Shown: one piece after another, positions 39,872 through 50,364 of the stretch | Layout of the letters: each line of letters starts with the position of its first letter | Numbering within the stretch: the stretch's first letter is position 1 | Source: Methylotuvimicrobium sp. KM2 | GTDB taxonomy: Bacteria; Pseudomonadota; Gammaproteobacteria; Methylococcales; Methylomonadaceae | DNA: 64,000 bases | Reading direction: 5' to 3' | Assembly (NCBI RefSeq): GCF_038051925.1 | Contig: NZ_CP150634.1 | Span: forward strand, 3,170,300-3,234,299 | The notes under the pieces: generated by a model | Databases searched by the model: none | What the model was told of the DNA's origin: nothing | Seen by the model: the letters and a program-made list of their open reading frames with translations, nothing else | Program-made: the position numbers and the translations under genes

Positions 39872-40404
39872 TTTTCAATTATACTTTGTCGAACCTGCTT
39901 GGAAATTGTATAAGATTTTAGCGAATTAGCGCCATTATTTAAATTATTGTCGTAATTCCCATCGTTCCCAAGCTTTGCGTCACTACCATTAAATTAACGT
40001 AAACCGTCACTGACCTCGTTCCCACGGAGGACCGCTCATCGTTATACATAAGTCAAAAATTACCCTTTTGCAAATCTTAACCAATGAGACCTCGATACCA
40101 TTTTTCGTCGCCCAACGTCCCGACTTCGAAATCGCGATCTGGGGATCGCTCCCACAGAGCCTCCGGCCCCTTGTGGGAGCGACGCCTTCGTCGCGATTTC
40201 GAAGCCACTGATGTTCAATATCCGCAGATTTATCAAACAGCACCGCTTCCAAGTATACGGCGGCCTCTGTTTAGCAAGTTTACCGATACTTGTGTATAAA
40301 GGCGAGCGAAGGACCGTGGGAAGCAGAAACAATAAAGGGTGGGCTAAACAATTACGATACAAGCAAACGCAAGAAGCATATTAGGCAACAACACTTAAAA
40401 TCTT
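39872..40404. repeat. Repeats between LolA-like and barrel genes
   Basis: Family C/D units from about 39958 to 40325 (TCCCACGGAGGACCG, GATCTGGGGATCGCTCCCAC and GTGGGAGCGACGCCTTCGTCG in inverted order). The repeat may have separated two formerly adjacent genes. Confidence 0.6.
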
Positions 40405-42165
40405 ATGCGCAACACCCGACTTAAATATATTAGCTTGGCAACTTGCTTGGTAATTTCGGAAGCTGATGCACAACAAATGTTGTTGGATTCGGTTGCCTAT
40501 CAATCTAATCCCCGTCAAGCCTTGATAGATCTTAGCATCGTCCCCACGCCCCCCCCTGAAAACCGAAAAACGCCCGAATTCAAGGCCTTTTTCCTCGACA
40601 ATCCGCCTCGCCTTGTAATTGATGTAAAAAACCTGAAATCTTCGGCACCGCTTAACCAGCCGGCTGTCGATCATCCGTATTTTCAACGTTTACGCAGCGC
40701 GCCTCGAAATAAAAACGATTTCCGGCTGGTATACGATTTAAAAAATCAAACCGGCACACACGGATACACTGTCGATACGAATTCAAACGCTCACGGCTCG
40801 TATCTGATCACCCTAACAGACACAAGGGATTTAGCCCAGGGACACAAACCGCTCACATTGGCTCCGTCAAATTATGCGGACTCAAGCGGCGAACTCCAAA
40901 AATACGATTTAACCGCACCCCAACAATCGGCAAACGAATCGTATCCTAATAACTTTAAAGAAAACCGCATCGGTGCATCGAGCGACGAATCGTTTTTTAA
41001 CGACTTGATATCCGATTGGGAAATTTCCGGCTATGCCGAAGTGGAAAGCCTGGGCTTTTTTCAAACCCCGCAAGACAACCAACAACATAGCCACTATATT
41101 TCCGGTGCGATAAACCCCGAACTCTACCGAAGCTGGGATAACGGATCGCAAAGCTTTACTTTCTCGCCCTTTTATCGCTACTCTCAACACGACAGCCGCC
41201 GTACCCATTTCGATATCCGCGAACTGACGTGGCTAAAAGCCGCCTACGATTGGGAGCTGCGGGTCGGCTTCCGCCAAGTATTTTGGGGCGTCACCGAAGG
41301 TTTTCATTTGATCGACATCATCAATCAAGCCGATTTTGTCGAAAACATCGACGGCGAACAAAAACTCGGCCAGCCGATGATTAACCTAGCCTTGATTCAA
41401 GACTGGGGCACCATCGATTTGTTTTTATTGACCGGCTTCCGCGAAAGAACCTTTGCAGGACACGAAGGCCGCTTAAGAACGCACCCGGTAACCTCAGTCG
41501 GGAACGCCCAATTTGAAAGAGAAGGCGTCGAGAAACACTTGGCTTACGCCGCGAGATATTCTCATTCTTTCGGCGACTGGGATGTGGGGCTCGCTCATTT
41601 TTACGGCACTGCCCGCCAACCGACGATGCTGCCTCGCTTCAATCAGTTAGGCGAAATTGAACGAATCATCCCGCTTTATGAAAACATCAATCAAACCAGC
41701 ATCGATGTACAAACGATCAAAGGCAGCTGGCTATGGAAACTCGAAGCGTTAATGCGTTCGGGACAAGGAGACCGATTCTATGCAGCGACCGGCGGCGTCG
41801 AATATACATTCTTCGACCTCTTCGAATCGGGCGTCGACCTAGGCCTGATAGCTGAATACATGTACGACAGCCGTGGCTACAATAATTTTCAGGCATTGAC
41901 CCAGCAAGCCCTATTTCAAGACGATTTCTTAGCCGCAATTCGTCTGGGCTTTAACGATATTCAAAACACCCAGCTGCTTGCCGGCGTCATTTTCGATCGC
42001 ACTCAAAACTCTAAAATATACAACATCGAAGCCAGTCGGCGCATTGGCAACGATTGGACCGCGGATCTTCAACTCCGTCTGTTTCGCGGCATCCCGGTCA
42101 CCGATCCGTTAATCATGTTCAGCGCCGACGACCACGTTCGCTTTCAGCTTAGATACCATTTTTAG
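40405..42165 (+). CDS. AMIN-domain outer membrane beta-barrel protein
   Basis: 586 residues. N-terminal signal-like stretch (YISLATCLVISEADAQQ), an AMIN-type domain at about 50-140 (FFLDNPPRLVIDVKNLK, RLRSAPRNKNDFRLVYDL), a Ser/Asn-rich linker, and from about 205 a barrel with alternating aromatic strands and a terminal Phe after FQLRYHF, the BAM recognition end. AMIN normally targets amidases and secretins to peptidoglycan; fused to a barrel it may anchor it to the wall. The barrel resembles DUF1302-type proteins found with LolA-like and MMPL partners. Confidence 0.72.
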   Translation: MRNTRLKYISLATCLVISEADAQQMLLDSVAYQSNPRQALIDLSIVPTPPPENRKTPEFKAFFLDNPPRLVIDVKNLKSSAPLNQPAVDHPYFQRLRSAPRNKNDFRLVYDLKNQTGTHGYTVDTNSNAHGSYLITLTDTRDLAQGHKPLTLAPSNYADSSGELQKYDLTAPQQSANESYPNNFKENRIGASSDESFFNDLISDWEISGYAEVESLGFFQTPQDNQQHSHYISGAINPELYRSWDNGSQSFTFSPFYRYSQHDSRRTHFDIRELTWLKAAYDWELRVGFRQVFWGVTEGFHLIDIINQADFVENIDGEQKLGQPMINLALIQDWGTIDLFLLTGFRERTFAGHEGRLRTHPVTSVGNAQFEREGVEKHLAYAARYSHSFGDWDVGLAHFYGTARQPTMLPRFNQLGEIERIIPLYENINQTSIDVQTIKGSWLWKLEALMRSGQGDRFYAATGGVEYTFFDLFESGVDLGLIAEYMYDSRGYNNFQALTQQALFQDDFLAAIRLGFNDIQNTQLLAGVIFDRTQNSKIYNIEASRRIGNDWTADLQLRLFRGIPVTDPLIMFSADDHVRFQLRYHF

Positions 42166-42235
42166 GCTTATCGAAATATGATCATCGTAGATGAAAATTC
42201 GGCCTCGGGGTGCACGGTTCACACCCTACGGCTTG

Positions 42236-42625
42236 TCTAGTTTTTGCACAAGCCGGGTCGGCTTTACTCGTTCCCTCGCTCCAGCGTGGGAATGCATACC
42301 GATGTTTCCGTGCCGGCATGGGTTTCGTGCTTGTACTAGGCTTCGGTATGGGTTCCCGCGGAGGACCGTGGGAACCAGACATAATTACTCGTTCCCGCGC
42401 TCCAGCGTGGGAATGCATACCGGTGTTTCCGTGCCGGCATGGGTTTCGTGCTTGTACTAGGATTCGGTATGGGTTCCCACGGAGGACCGTGGGAACCAGA
42501 CATAATTACTCGTTCCCTCGCTCCAGCGTGGGAATGCATATCGGTGTTTCCGTGCCGACATGGGTTTCGTGCTTGTACTAGGCCTCTGTATGGGTTCCCA
42601 CGGAGGACCGTGGGAACCAGGCATA
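42236..42625. repeat. Tandem ~120-base family D repeats
   Basis: Three copies (GGGTTTCGTGCTTGTACTAGG near 42321, 42440 and 42562), each flanked by CGTTCCC.CGCTCCAGCGTGGGAA and CCCACGGAGGACCGTGGG. The left end (42236-42275) is the inverse of the sequence encoding the ppk1 C-terminus at 56895-56930. Confidence 0.8.
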
Positions 42626-42661
42626 ATGGGTAATTTTCATTACCTTAGGGGCCCTCTAAGT

Positions 42662-43801
42662 TTAAGACGCTTTAAGCAATGTTTGAACGATTTTTTCGCA
42701 GGCATGCCCGTCGCCGTAGGGGTTGTGCGCTTTGGACATGCGCGCGTAGACATCGCCGTCCAATAGCACTTTTTCGACGCCGCTGACGATTTTTTCTTTA
42801 TCGGTGCCGACCAACAAAACGGTGCCGGCATCGACTGCTTCGGGTCTTTCGGTCACTTCTCGCATCACCAATACCGGTTTACCCAGTGAGGGACCTTCTT
42901 CTTGAATGCCGCCGGAATCGGTCAGAATCAAGTCGCTTCGGTTCATGATCCAGACGAACGGTTCGTAGTCGAGCGGCGCGATCAGGTAGACGTTATCGAG
43001 TCGGTCGAGGATTTCGTAGACCGGTTTTTGCACATTCGGGTTGAGATGAACCGGATAGACTAAGTCCCAATCCGGATGTTTTTGTGCCAGTTCTTTGATC
43101 GCATTGCAAAGATCGATGAATCCTTGGCCGAAATTTTCGCGGCGGTGCCCGGTAATCAGAATGAGTTTTCGGCTTGAGTCGCAAATGGTCTTAAACAGTG
43201 TTTCGCCGAATTTTTCCTGCCATACGCTATCCGGTTCGCCGATGACTTTGTCCCGGACGATCAGCAAGGCATCGATGACGGTATTGCCGGTCACGACGAT
43301 GTTTTGCTCCGGAACGCCTTCGGCGAGTAGATTATTTTTCGAGGATTGCGTCGGCGCGAAGTGATAATCGGTTATGCGTCCGACCAAGGTCCGATTTGCT
43401 TCTTCGGGAAACGGCGCTCTAAGGTTGCCGGTTCTCAGCCCCGCTTCGACATGGCCCAGTTTGATGTTTTGGTAGAACGCGGCCAGTCCCGCGGCAAAAC
43501 AGGTGGTAGTGTCGCCGTGTACCAGCACGATGTCCGGCTGCGCTTCGCGTAATACATCGCGTAAGCCTAACAACACTTTCGAGGTGATGTCGAAGAGGTC
43601 TTGATTCGGCGCCATCAGGTCCAAATCGTAATCGGGTTTAATGTCAAACAAGTTGAGCACTTGGTCGAGCATCTGCCGATGTTGGGCGGTCACACATACG
43701 AGGGATTTCAGACCTTCGGCTTGTTGTAGAGCCAATACGACGGGCGCCATTTTAATCGCTTCCGGCCGGGTGCCGAAAACGGTCAGGATCTTTTTGGTCA
43801 T
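42662..43801 (-). CDS. wecB: UDP-N-acetylglucosamine 2-epimerase (non-hydrolysing)
   Basis: 379 residues. Converts UDP-GlcNAc to UDP-ManNAc for surface glycans. N-terminal [19 protein letters not shown], the [16 protein letters not shown] and [11 protein letters not shown] segments (first catalytic residues Asp/Glu), [10 protein letters not shown] and [27 protein letters not shown] are all standard. No other glycan gene lies next to it. The start has no obvious ribosome site. Confidence 0.96.
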   Translation of the reverse strand: MTKKILTVFGTRPEAIKMAPVVLALQQAEGLKSLVCVTAQHRQMLDQVLNLFDIKPDYDLDLMAPNQDLFDITSKVLLGLRDVLREAQPDIVLVHGDTTTCFAAGLAAFYQNIKLGHVEAGLRTGNLRAPFPEEANRTLVGRITDYHFAPTQSSKNNLLAEGVPEQNIVVTGNTVIDALLIVRDKVIGEPDSVWQEKFGETLFKTICDSSRKLILITGHRRENFGQGFIDLCNAIKELAQKHPDWDLVYPVHLNPNVQKPVYEILDRLDNVYLIAPLDYEPFVWIMNRSDLILTDSGGIQEEGPSLGKPVLVMREVTERPEAVDAGTVLLVGTDKEKIVSGVEKVLLDGDVYARMSKAHNPYGDGHACEKIVQTLLKAS

Positions 43802-43917
43802 AAAATGATTATGTGATGGGTTTGCTGTAATTGATTGAGAACACGCTTTTTCGTTTTAACCCAGCTTTAACAATCTCTGTCATATGACTTAGGAATATGC
43901 ATAAAATAACTTCTACA

Positions 43918-44175
43918 AGTAGTAGGCTTTGCGGCGGTTCGGTGGCTCGCTTGACAGGACGCCGTGAACCCAGACCTAAATTATGCAATATAGTTACCAT
44001 AGCCAAAGGGCTATGGAATTTAGGTGCTGGGTGAATACGTCCATGTAGGCTTGACGGCGGCGACTGATTGCCATGGATGGCATGAATGCAGATTTTGCAG
44101 GAGCAAAAATCTGCCCTGCCGCCGACACCTGTCAATCGAGCCACCAAACCCACTTCCGACAGTTGTCTAAGTTAT
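43918..44175. repeat. Family B element with a nested small palindrome
   Basis: GGTTCGGTGGCTCGCTTGACAGG at the left pairs with CTGTCAATCGAGCCACCAAACC at the right. At about 43970-44035 a copy of the CCATAGCC/GGCTATGG-CCAGCACCTAAA palindrome has inserted, and GGCATGAATGCAGATTTTGCAGGAGC is a further insertion near the centre. No gene lies between wecB and sbcC. Confidence 0.7.
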
Positions 44176-44241
44176 TTCATGCTCGTTCCTTAGAATATTA
44201 AAGCAAAATAATATTACGGCACTCCATTTGTTAAGGCTGGG

Positions 44242-47200
44242 TTAAAAGGCGACTTCTTGATCGGATACGCTTTTAAGTATGCTCATGCCGTTCGGTTTTT
44301 TGGCCATTTGCAATTGGGCTTTGATGCGCTTTTGCACCGCTTCGACATGCGAGATCACGCCGACCTTTTTACCGTGCTTCTGCAAGCCTTCCAGGGTCGA
44401 AATCACGACATACAGGGTTTCGGCATCCAAGGTACCGAAGCCTTCGTCAAGAAACAAAGAATCGACAGAACGCCCGTTGCCGGCCAGTTCGGAAAGTCCC
44501 AGCGCCAAGGCTAGGCTCACGACAAAACTTTCGCCGCCGGACAGGGATTTCGGCAGTCGTCTAATGTTGTTTTGATACGTATCTTCGATTTCGAGCGCCA
44601 AGCCCTGCTCGCTCGGCATTTGCCGTAAATAATAGCGGCCGCTGATTTTTTCGAGCACCTGATTGGCCTGGGCCAATAGTTTATCGGCCATTTTAATTTG
44701 CACGCGCCGGCGGAATACGGCGCCGTTTTCTTCGTCGATACATTTGACTTCCAGCAAGCATTCGTCGACGATTTCTTGCTGCGCAATCAGTTTAGTCGAC
44801 AATACGTCGAATTGTTGCCGCATCGCCAGGTTTTTACCAAGCATCGCTTCCAAACGGGCGGCTTCTTGTCGGGTAATGTCGATTTTTTCGTCGATACCTC
44901 GTATGCGAATGACGATATCTTCGACGGTCTGGGTGGTCAATGCCAACGCTTGTTCGGCCGCTAATTCGGCCCGGGTATTTTCAAGCCGAGTGGCAAGATC
45001 AGCCAATTCGCTTTGCAATGCCGACATGCGCTGCTCGAACTCCGGCCCGCGCGCAATCAAGTGCAGCAATTCGATGACTTCATCAACTCGCCAAGACTGG
45101 TATTTTGTGCCGACCAGTCTTTCCCGGAAAACTTCGCGCATTCGCGCCGCTTCGGCGGTCTGTTGGACGATCAGTTTTTCCTTGTCTGCAATCAGTTTTT
45201 GTTTTTCGATCAATGCCAGATGCAAGCCGGCGGTTTCTTCTTGCTGAAGTTGCGTGCCGGCGGCGGCAATTTTTTCGGATAGTTGCGCAATTTTTCGATT
45301 GCTGGCGTCGATCTTTTCGGTAATTGCAGCGATTTCGTCAGTCAACCCCTTGCGGCGCAATTGATAGGTTTGATATTCCTGACGGCGTTGATTCAATCGA
45401 TCGTAAAAGGCGTCCTCCTTTCCTTTGGCGGGCATTTTTTCGCCGACTAAGTCCAATTGATGCAACACCTTCGCGGTTAATTCCTGCTCGTTCTTGCGGC
45501 ATTTTTCGAGAGTTTGCTCCAGCTCTTTCAATTCCTGAGGACGGCTTTGCCACTCTTGATGGAGTTGCTTGGCATTTTCCTGCAAGCGGCCGATCATCGC
45601 TTCGTGCCGAGCCATCAATTCTTTGATTTTATAGATACGCCTGGCCTGCACGCGGTATTGTTGCGCTAGCTTGGTGATATTTTTCAATTCGATCGTTTCA
45701 GTCTTCAAAAAGCGCTTAATCGCCCGCGAATTGTTGATTTCCATATCGTCGTTGACCGCATTCAGGCGGTTACACAAGGTCAACCATTGAGAGCGAAGTA
45801 ATTCGATGCGTTGACGTTTGGCCTTGCTGCCTTCAAGCCGTTTCTCGGTCAATTTGGCTTCTTGTTCGATACGCTCGGACGCCGCGACCAAGACTTGGAT
45901 TTTTGCTCGCTGATCGGCTAGTGCGCGCTTGGAGTCGCCGATTTTCGGCGGCCGAATGACATACGGGTGATTCAGCGCGCCGCATAACGGGCAAGGCTTG
46001 CCGTCTTCAAGATGGACGCGCTCGTCAGCCAACCTGGCTAGTATCACCTCGTTCGCTACCGCTTTTTCGAGCGTCAGTCTGATGTTGTCTTCGCGCATGA
46101 TGTCGTCTTTGTACTGCGCCAATTCAGCTTGTAAGTCGTCCAGCGTTTTTTCTTCCTTCGCTTTGCCGAAGCCGAAGAAGCTAAAGCGTCCTCCGGTTAG
46201 GCGCGCATGTTCGCGGCTTAGGTTGTAGAGGGATTGAAAGTCGGCCAAACGCTCTTTTTGATCTTTTAAAAGCTCGTCGATTTCGGCCGCATCCCTGCCC
46301 AGTGCCACGCCTTCGAGTTTTTGCTCATTGATTTGCAGTTTAAGCTTCAGACGACCTATGGTTTTTTGGGATTTCTGAATTCTAGCTTGATGACCGCTAA
46401 GCGAGGCGCCGGTCGCTTGTACCGATTTGGCGGAACGCTTATGTTGTTCGGTCAACGACGCCAGTTCGGCTCGTAATTTTTTTAATTTGGCCGTTTCGGG
46501 AAAATTTTCGAGCAAATTTTCATCGCTCGCGTTGAGTTCCAGCCATTCATCGACCGTCGCCAGAATACTTTGTTTTTGTTCGCGTTGTATTTTCAGTCCT
46601 TGCGTGACATCGGTTTCCAGATGCTTTTCTTGCGTGTGTTGCGAAATCCTGGCTTTTTGCGTTTCTATAGACCGCTGCTGGTCTTCAATCGATTTTGTCG
46701 GCGCCGCGCCAAGCGACTCGGGTTCTACGCCCGATAGGGCCAGTTTGTCCTGCAGTCGCTTGAGTTCGTTCCGGTATGCATTTAACGTTTGCTTGCCTTG
46801 TTCGATGTCTTTTTCAAGCGCCTCGAGTTCGTCCGCGGCTTCTTTAAATGCCAGGGCCTCCGGGTTTTCGGCAATTCGCGTTAATTGTTGCTGGGTTTGT
46901 TCGGCTTGGGTCTGCGTTTTTTGTTGTTGCTGGGTTAACGCGGTAATTCGTTTTTCCAGCGTTTCGATATTTTGCAACCAAACTTGCTGTTGTTTGAGTT
47001 CGTCGCGCTGTCCGCGAAATTCGCTTATTTGATCTTTGAAATCGGCCAAGTCGTGTTCGGAGGCCTCTTGTTTGGCGGGATCGAGCATATCCAATGCATC
47101 GATGTCTTGTTTGAGCGAGGCCAGTAACGCTTGTTCTTCATCGGCTTTGGCGATTACGGCATTTTTGTAGTCGGCGTAGATGTCGCTGCTGATGATTTTT

Positions 47201-47718
47201 TCGAGTATATCGAGGCGTTCGTTATCCAGCGCATTCAAAAACGCCGCAAAATCGCCTTGCGCGAGCATGATCGAGCGGGTGAAATTACGGAAATTCATGC
47301 CGGTGATTTCGGCGATTTTTTGACATACCGCATTGGGCGTTTCGGCCAGCAATTGTTCGCGGTCGCCTTCGATTTTTATCAACAGCATTTGCGGCGATTG
47401 CAAACGGCCGTTCGGATCTTGCCGTTCGCGTTGTACTTTCCAAGTCGAACGGTAAAGGTTGTCGCCGACCGCAAAATCGACTTCGGAAAAGCTTTCCGCC
47501 GTGCGTTTGGTCATGACGTGCACAGCCGGCCGGTCGAAACGAAAAGTCTCTCCGTAGAGACCTAAGGTGATCGCGTCGAGAATACTGGATTTACCCGACC
47601 CGTTCGGCCCTGTGATTGCGAATAAGCCGGAATCGCTGAACGGCGCCTTCCTGAAATCGACCTGATTATCGCCTTCCAACGAATTGATATTTCTAAATTT
47701 TATTTTGAGTATTTTCAT
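44242..47718 (-). CDS. sbcC: SbcC, exonuclease subunit (SMC-like ATPase)
   Basis: 1158 residues. With SbcD it cuts hairpins and double-strand ends. N-terminal Walker A GPNGSGKSS near 39, two long coiled-coil arms, a zinc hook CPLCG near 577, and the C-terminal ABC signature SLSGGESFVVSLALALGLSEL with Walker B SLFLDEGFGTLD. The nuclease partner sbcD, normally just upstream, is not present: the next gene upstream is on the other strand. Slightly longer than E. coli SbcC. Confidence 0.95.
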   Translation of the reverse strand: MKILKIKFRNINSLEGDNQVDFRKAPFSDSGLFAITGPNGSGKSSILDAITLGLYGETFRFDRPAVHVMTKRTAESFSEVDFAVGDNLYRSTWKVQRERQDPNGRLQSPQMLLIKIEGDREQLLAETPNAVCQKIAEITGMNFRNFTRSIMLAQGDFAAFLNALDNERLDILEKIISSDIYADYKNAVIAKADEEQALLASLKQDIDALDMLDPAKQEASEHDLADFKDQISEFRGQRDELKQQQVWLQNIETLEKRITALTQQQQKTQTQAEQTQQQLTRIAENPEALAFKEAADELEALEKDIEQGKQTLNAYRNELKRLQDKLALSGVEPESLGAAPTKSIEDQQRSIETQKARISQHTQEKHLETDVTQGLKIQREQKQSILATVDEWLELNASDENLLENFPETAKLKKLRAELASLTEQHKRSAKSVQATGASLSGHQARIQKSQKTIGRLKLKLQINEQKLEGVALGRDAAEIDELLKDQKERLADFQSLYNLSREHARLTGGRFSFFGFGKAKEEKTLDDLQAELAQYKDDIMREDNIRLTLEKAVANEVILARLADERVHLEDGKPCPLCGALNHPYVIRPPKIGDSKRALADQRAKIQVLVAASERIEQEAKLTEKRLEGSKAKRQRIELLRSQWLTLCNRLNAVNDDMEINNSRAIKRFLKTETIELKNITKLAQQYRVQARRIYKIKELMARHEAMIGRLQENAKQLHQEWQSRPQELKELEQTLEKCRKNEQELTAKVLHQLDLVGEKMPAKGKEDAFYDRLNQRRQEYQTYQLRRKGLTDEIAAITEKIDASNRKIAQLSEKIAAAGTQLQQEETAGLHLALIEKQKLIADKEKLIVQQTAEAARMREVFRERLVGTKYQSWRVDEVIELLHLIARGPEFEQRMSALQSELADLATRLENTRAELAAEQALALTTQTVEDIVIRIRGIDEKIDITRQEAARLEAMLGKNLAMRQQFDVLSTKLIAQQEIVDECLLEVKCIDEENGAVFRRRVQIKMADKLLAQANQVLEKISGRYYLRQMPSEQGLALEIEDTYQNNIRRLPKSLSGGESFVVSLALALGLSELAGNGRSVDSLFLDEGFGTLDAETLYVVISTLEGLQKHGKKVGVISHVEAVQKRIKAQLQMAKKPNGMSILKSVSDQEVAF

Positions 47719-47834
47719 TGACGAAAGACTGGGACCGGCAAATGATTTTTCATCGGGTCATTATAGCGCCGTCGGTTTGATTTTTCTCATGTTTGAATCG
47801 ATCGCGGAATTTAGGATACGGTAAAAGATAACTT

Positions 47835-48030
47835 TCCGATGGTTCCCACGGGCCTCCGTGGAAATCCGTACCTTGGCTGTCGAAACAAGATCGGTATGCA
47901 TTCCCACGCTGGAGCGATGGGAACGAGTACATTTCTGGTTCCCACGGTCCTCCGTGGGAATCCGTACCATGGCTGTCGAAACAAGATCGGTATGCATTCC
48001 CACGCTGGAGCGATGGGAACGAGGAAAAAT
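47835..48030. repeat. Two family D repeats
   Basis: Two tandem copies of about 95 bases: CCCACGG.CCTCCGTGG, TGGCTGTCGAAACAAGATCGG, then CCCACGCTGGAGCGATGGGAACGAG. Confidence 0.8.
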
Positions 48031-48124
48031 AATTAACCCTCGGCACAATCCCGAATATTTCAATGGGACAATATGCTATTTTTATAATCTATTAAAAAAA
48101 TAACAATGCTTGAGGAAGCGCATC

Positions 48125-50263
48125 ATGTTGAAACCATTTTTGCATCGGTTACTGACTTTTATCTTCAAGGTCGAACTTAAAGGCCTCGATAACTATCATA
48201 AAGCCGGCCCCCGCGTAATGATCATTTCCAATCACACCTCGTTTCTCGACCCGTTATTGCTCGGTGTTTTTTTACCGGACGATATTACCTTCGCGATCAA
48301 TACGCAAATCTCCGAACGCTGGTGGCTAAAACCGTTCTTGAAGCTGTCGAGAGTGTTTCCGATGGACCCGACCCATCCGATGTCGCTAAAAGAGCTAATC
48401 AATCATTTAAAGAATCCTACTAAAACGGTGATTTTTCCCGAGGGCCGCATCACAGTGACCGGCTCGGTCATGAAGATATACGACGGCCCGGGCATGGTCG
48501 CCGACAAATCGCAGGCCACCGTTTTACCGATTCGGATTAAGGGCGCCGAATACACGCATTTTTCTAAATTGCGTAATATCGTGAGACTGCGCCTTTTCCC
48601 GAAAATTACGATACAAATTCTTCCGCCGACCACAATAGAAGTACCTAACGACTTGCGAGGCCGCCATCGTCGTCATTTTTGCGGCCAAATTCTTGCCGAT
48701 ATCATGACCGATATGATGTTCGCGACGAGCCATTATCAGCAAAGTATTTTTGCCGCGTTGCTCGAAGCGCGCCGTATTCACGGCGGGAAACACACGGTTG
48801 CCGAGGATCTCGAACGCAAGCCGTTATCCTACGACCGATTGATCACAGCGACATTGTGTCTTGGTCGCGTCTTGAAAAAAATCACCGTAACCGGGGAAAA
48901 TGTCGGAGTCATGCTGCCGAATTCGACAAAAACATTATGCACGGTTTTAAGTCTTCAGCTTTACGGCCGCACGCCTGCCATGCTGAATTTCTCGACCGGT
49001 TCGGCCGGCATGCTTTCGGCCTGCTCCACAGCAAAGATTAAAACCGTGCTGACTTCGCGCCGCTTTATTGAGCTGGCAAGATTAGAAGATGAAGCCGATC
49101 GATTAAGCCAACAGGTCGAACTGATTTATCTCGAAGATTTAGCCGGGCAAATCACTCCGGTGAGTAAGTTGGTAGGCTTGATCAAATGCAAAACGGCTAA
49201 TATCTGGTATAAACACACCGAGTTTAGCTATGACAACCCCGCAGTGATTTTATTTACCTCCGGTTCGGAAGGCACGCCGAAAGGTGTCGTGTTATCGCAT
49301 GCCAATATTCTAGCCAATCACAAGCAACTGGAGGCGAGGATTAATTTTAACGCGCAAGATGTCGTGCTAAATTTTCTGCCGATGTTCCATTCGTTCGGCT
49401 TTACTGTCGGCACGATGCTACCGATATTGAACGGCATGACCACGTTCTTTTATCCGTCGCCTTTGCATTATGCAATCGTCCCTGAAATGGCTTACGAACT
49501 CAATGCGACGATCATGTTCGGCACCAATACGTTTTTAGCCGCTTATGCGAAAAAAGCCCATGCTTACGATTTTTACAATATGCGTTATGTCGTGGCCGGC
49601 GCCGAAAAATTGCAGGAAAGTACGCGGCAAATTTGGTCGGAAAAATTCGGCATCCGTATTCTCGAAGGTTACGGCGCCACCGAAACCGCTCCGGTAACTT
49701 CGGTCAATACACCGATGGAATTCAAGGCCGGCACGGTAGGACGTTTCATGCCGAAAATGGAATACAAACTGGAGCCGATACCGGGTATCGATCAAGGCGG
49801 ACAATTGCATGTCAAAGGTCCCAATATCATGCAAGGTTATTTGCTGGCGAAAAACCCGGGACAACTGGTGCCGCCTAAGTCGGTTTACGGCGAGGGCTGG
49901 TACGATACCGGCGATATCGTCGATGTCGACGATGAGGGTTTCATTACGATCAAAGGCCGCAGCAAACGCTTCGCCAAAATAGCCGGAGAAATGGTTTCGT
50001 TGACTGTCGTCGAACAATTAGCCACCAAGGCTTGGCCGGACGCGCTTCATGCCGCAGTCACTCTGCCCGACGAGAAAAAAGGCGAGCAGATTATTTTGCT
50101 GACCACGCAAAAATCGGCATCGGCACGCGATTTGGAAGCGGTCGCCGAAGGCGTTTCTAAAATTGTTCTACCGAAAAAGATAATGATTGTCGATAAGGTA
50201 CCGGTTTTGGCGAGCGGTAAGATCGATTATCCTGCGGCTACGGAGTTGGCTAAGGGCGGTTAG
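48125..50263 (+). CDS. aas: Aas-type bifunctional acyltransferase / acyl-ACP synthetase
   Basis: 712 residues from ATG 48125, with GAGGAA upstream. First domain: PlsC-like acyltransferase with NHTSFLDPLL (HX4D) and VIFPEGRIT. Second: AMP-forming acyl-activating domain with ILFTSGSEGTPKGV, EGYGATETAP and YDTGDIVDVDDEGFITIKGR. In E. coli Aas re-acylates lyso-phosphatidylethanolamine using acyl-ACP. The final codons are GGC GGT TAG and the stop is itself the first unit of the GCGGTTA array that follows. Confidence 0.9.
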   Translation: MLKPFLHRLLTFIFKVELKGLDNYHKAGPRVMIISNHTSFLDPLLLGVFLPDDITFAINTQISERWWLKPFLKLSRVFPMDPTHPMSLKELINHLKNPTKTVIFPEGRITVTGSVMKIYDGPGMVADKSQATVLPIRIKGAEYTHFSKLRNIVRLRLFPKITIQILPPTTIEVPNDLRGRHRRHFCGQILADIMTDMMFATSHYQQSIFAALLEARRIHGGKHTVAEDLERKPLSYDRLITATLCLGRVLKKITVTGENVGVMLPNSTKTLCTVLSLQLYGRTPAMLNFSTGSAGMLSACSTAKIKTVLTSRRFIELARLEDEADRLSQQVELIYLEDLAGQITPVSKLVGLIKCKTANIWYKHTEFSYDNPAVILFTSGSEGTPKGVVLSHANILANHKQLEARINFNAQDVVLNFLPMFHSFGFTVGTMLPILNGMTTFFYPSPLHYAIVPEMAYELNATIMFGTNTFLAAYAKKAHAYDFYNMRYVVAGAEKLQESTRQIWSEKFGIRILEGYGATETAPVTSVNTPMEFKAGTVGRFMPKMEYKLEPIPGIDQGGQLHVKGPNIMQGYLLAKNPGQLVPPKSVYGEGWYDTGDIVDVDDEGFITIKGRSKRFAKIAGEMVSLTVVEQLATKAWPDALHAAVTLPDEKKGEQIILLTTQKSASARDLEAVAEGVSKIVLPKKIMIVDKVPVLASGKIDYPAATELAKGG

Positions 50264-50364
50264 CGGTTAGCGGTTAGCGGTTAGCGGTTAGCGGTTAGCG
50301 GTTAGCGGTTAGCGGTTAGCGGTTAGCGGTTAGCGGTTAGCGGTTAGCGGTTAGCGGTTAGCGG
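50256..50364. repeat. Heptanucleotide array (GCGGTTA)n
   Basis: About fifteen and a half perfect copies of a seven-base unit, starting within the last two codons of aas. It is followed by AATTGTGAAACATTTTATACG and CTTGTCAAGCCCCAACTTCTG, a flank also found after the (GCAGTTA)n array near 63850. Confidence 0.95.

Noticed and set aside
42182..42633. Overlapping frames reading GMHIGVSVPTWVSCLY-like peptides
   Set aside because: Same family D repeat in another frame; no ribosome sites; repeated at other loci.
44257..47565. Several frames of 70-200 codons opposite sbcC
   Set aside because: Antisense shadows of a long GC-biased coding frame.
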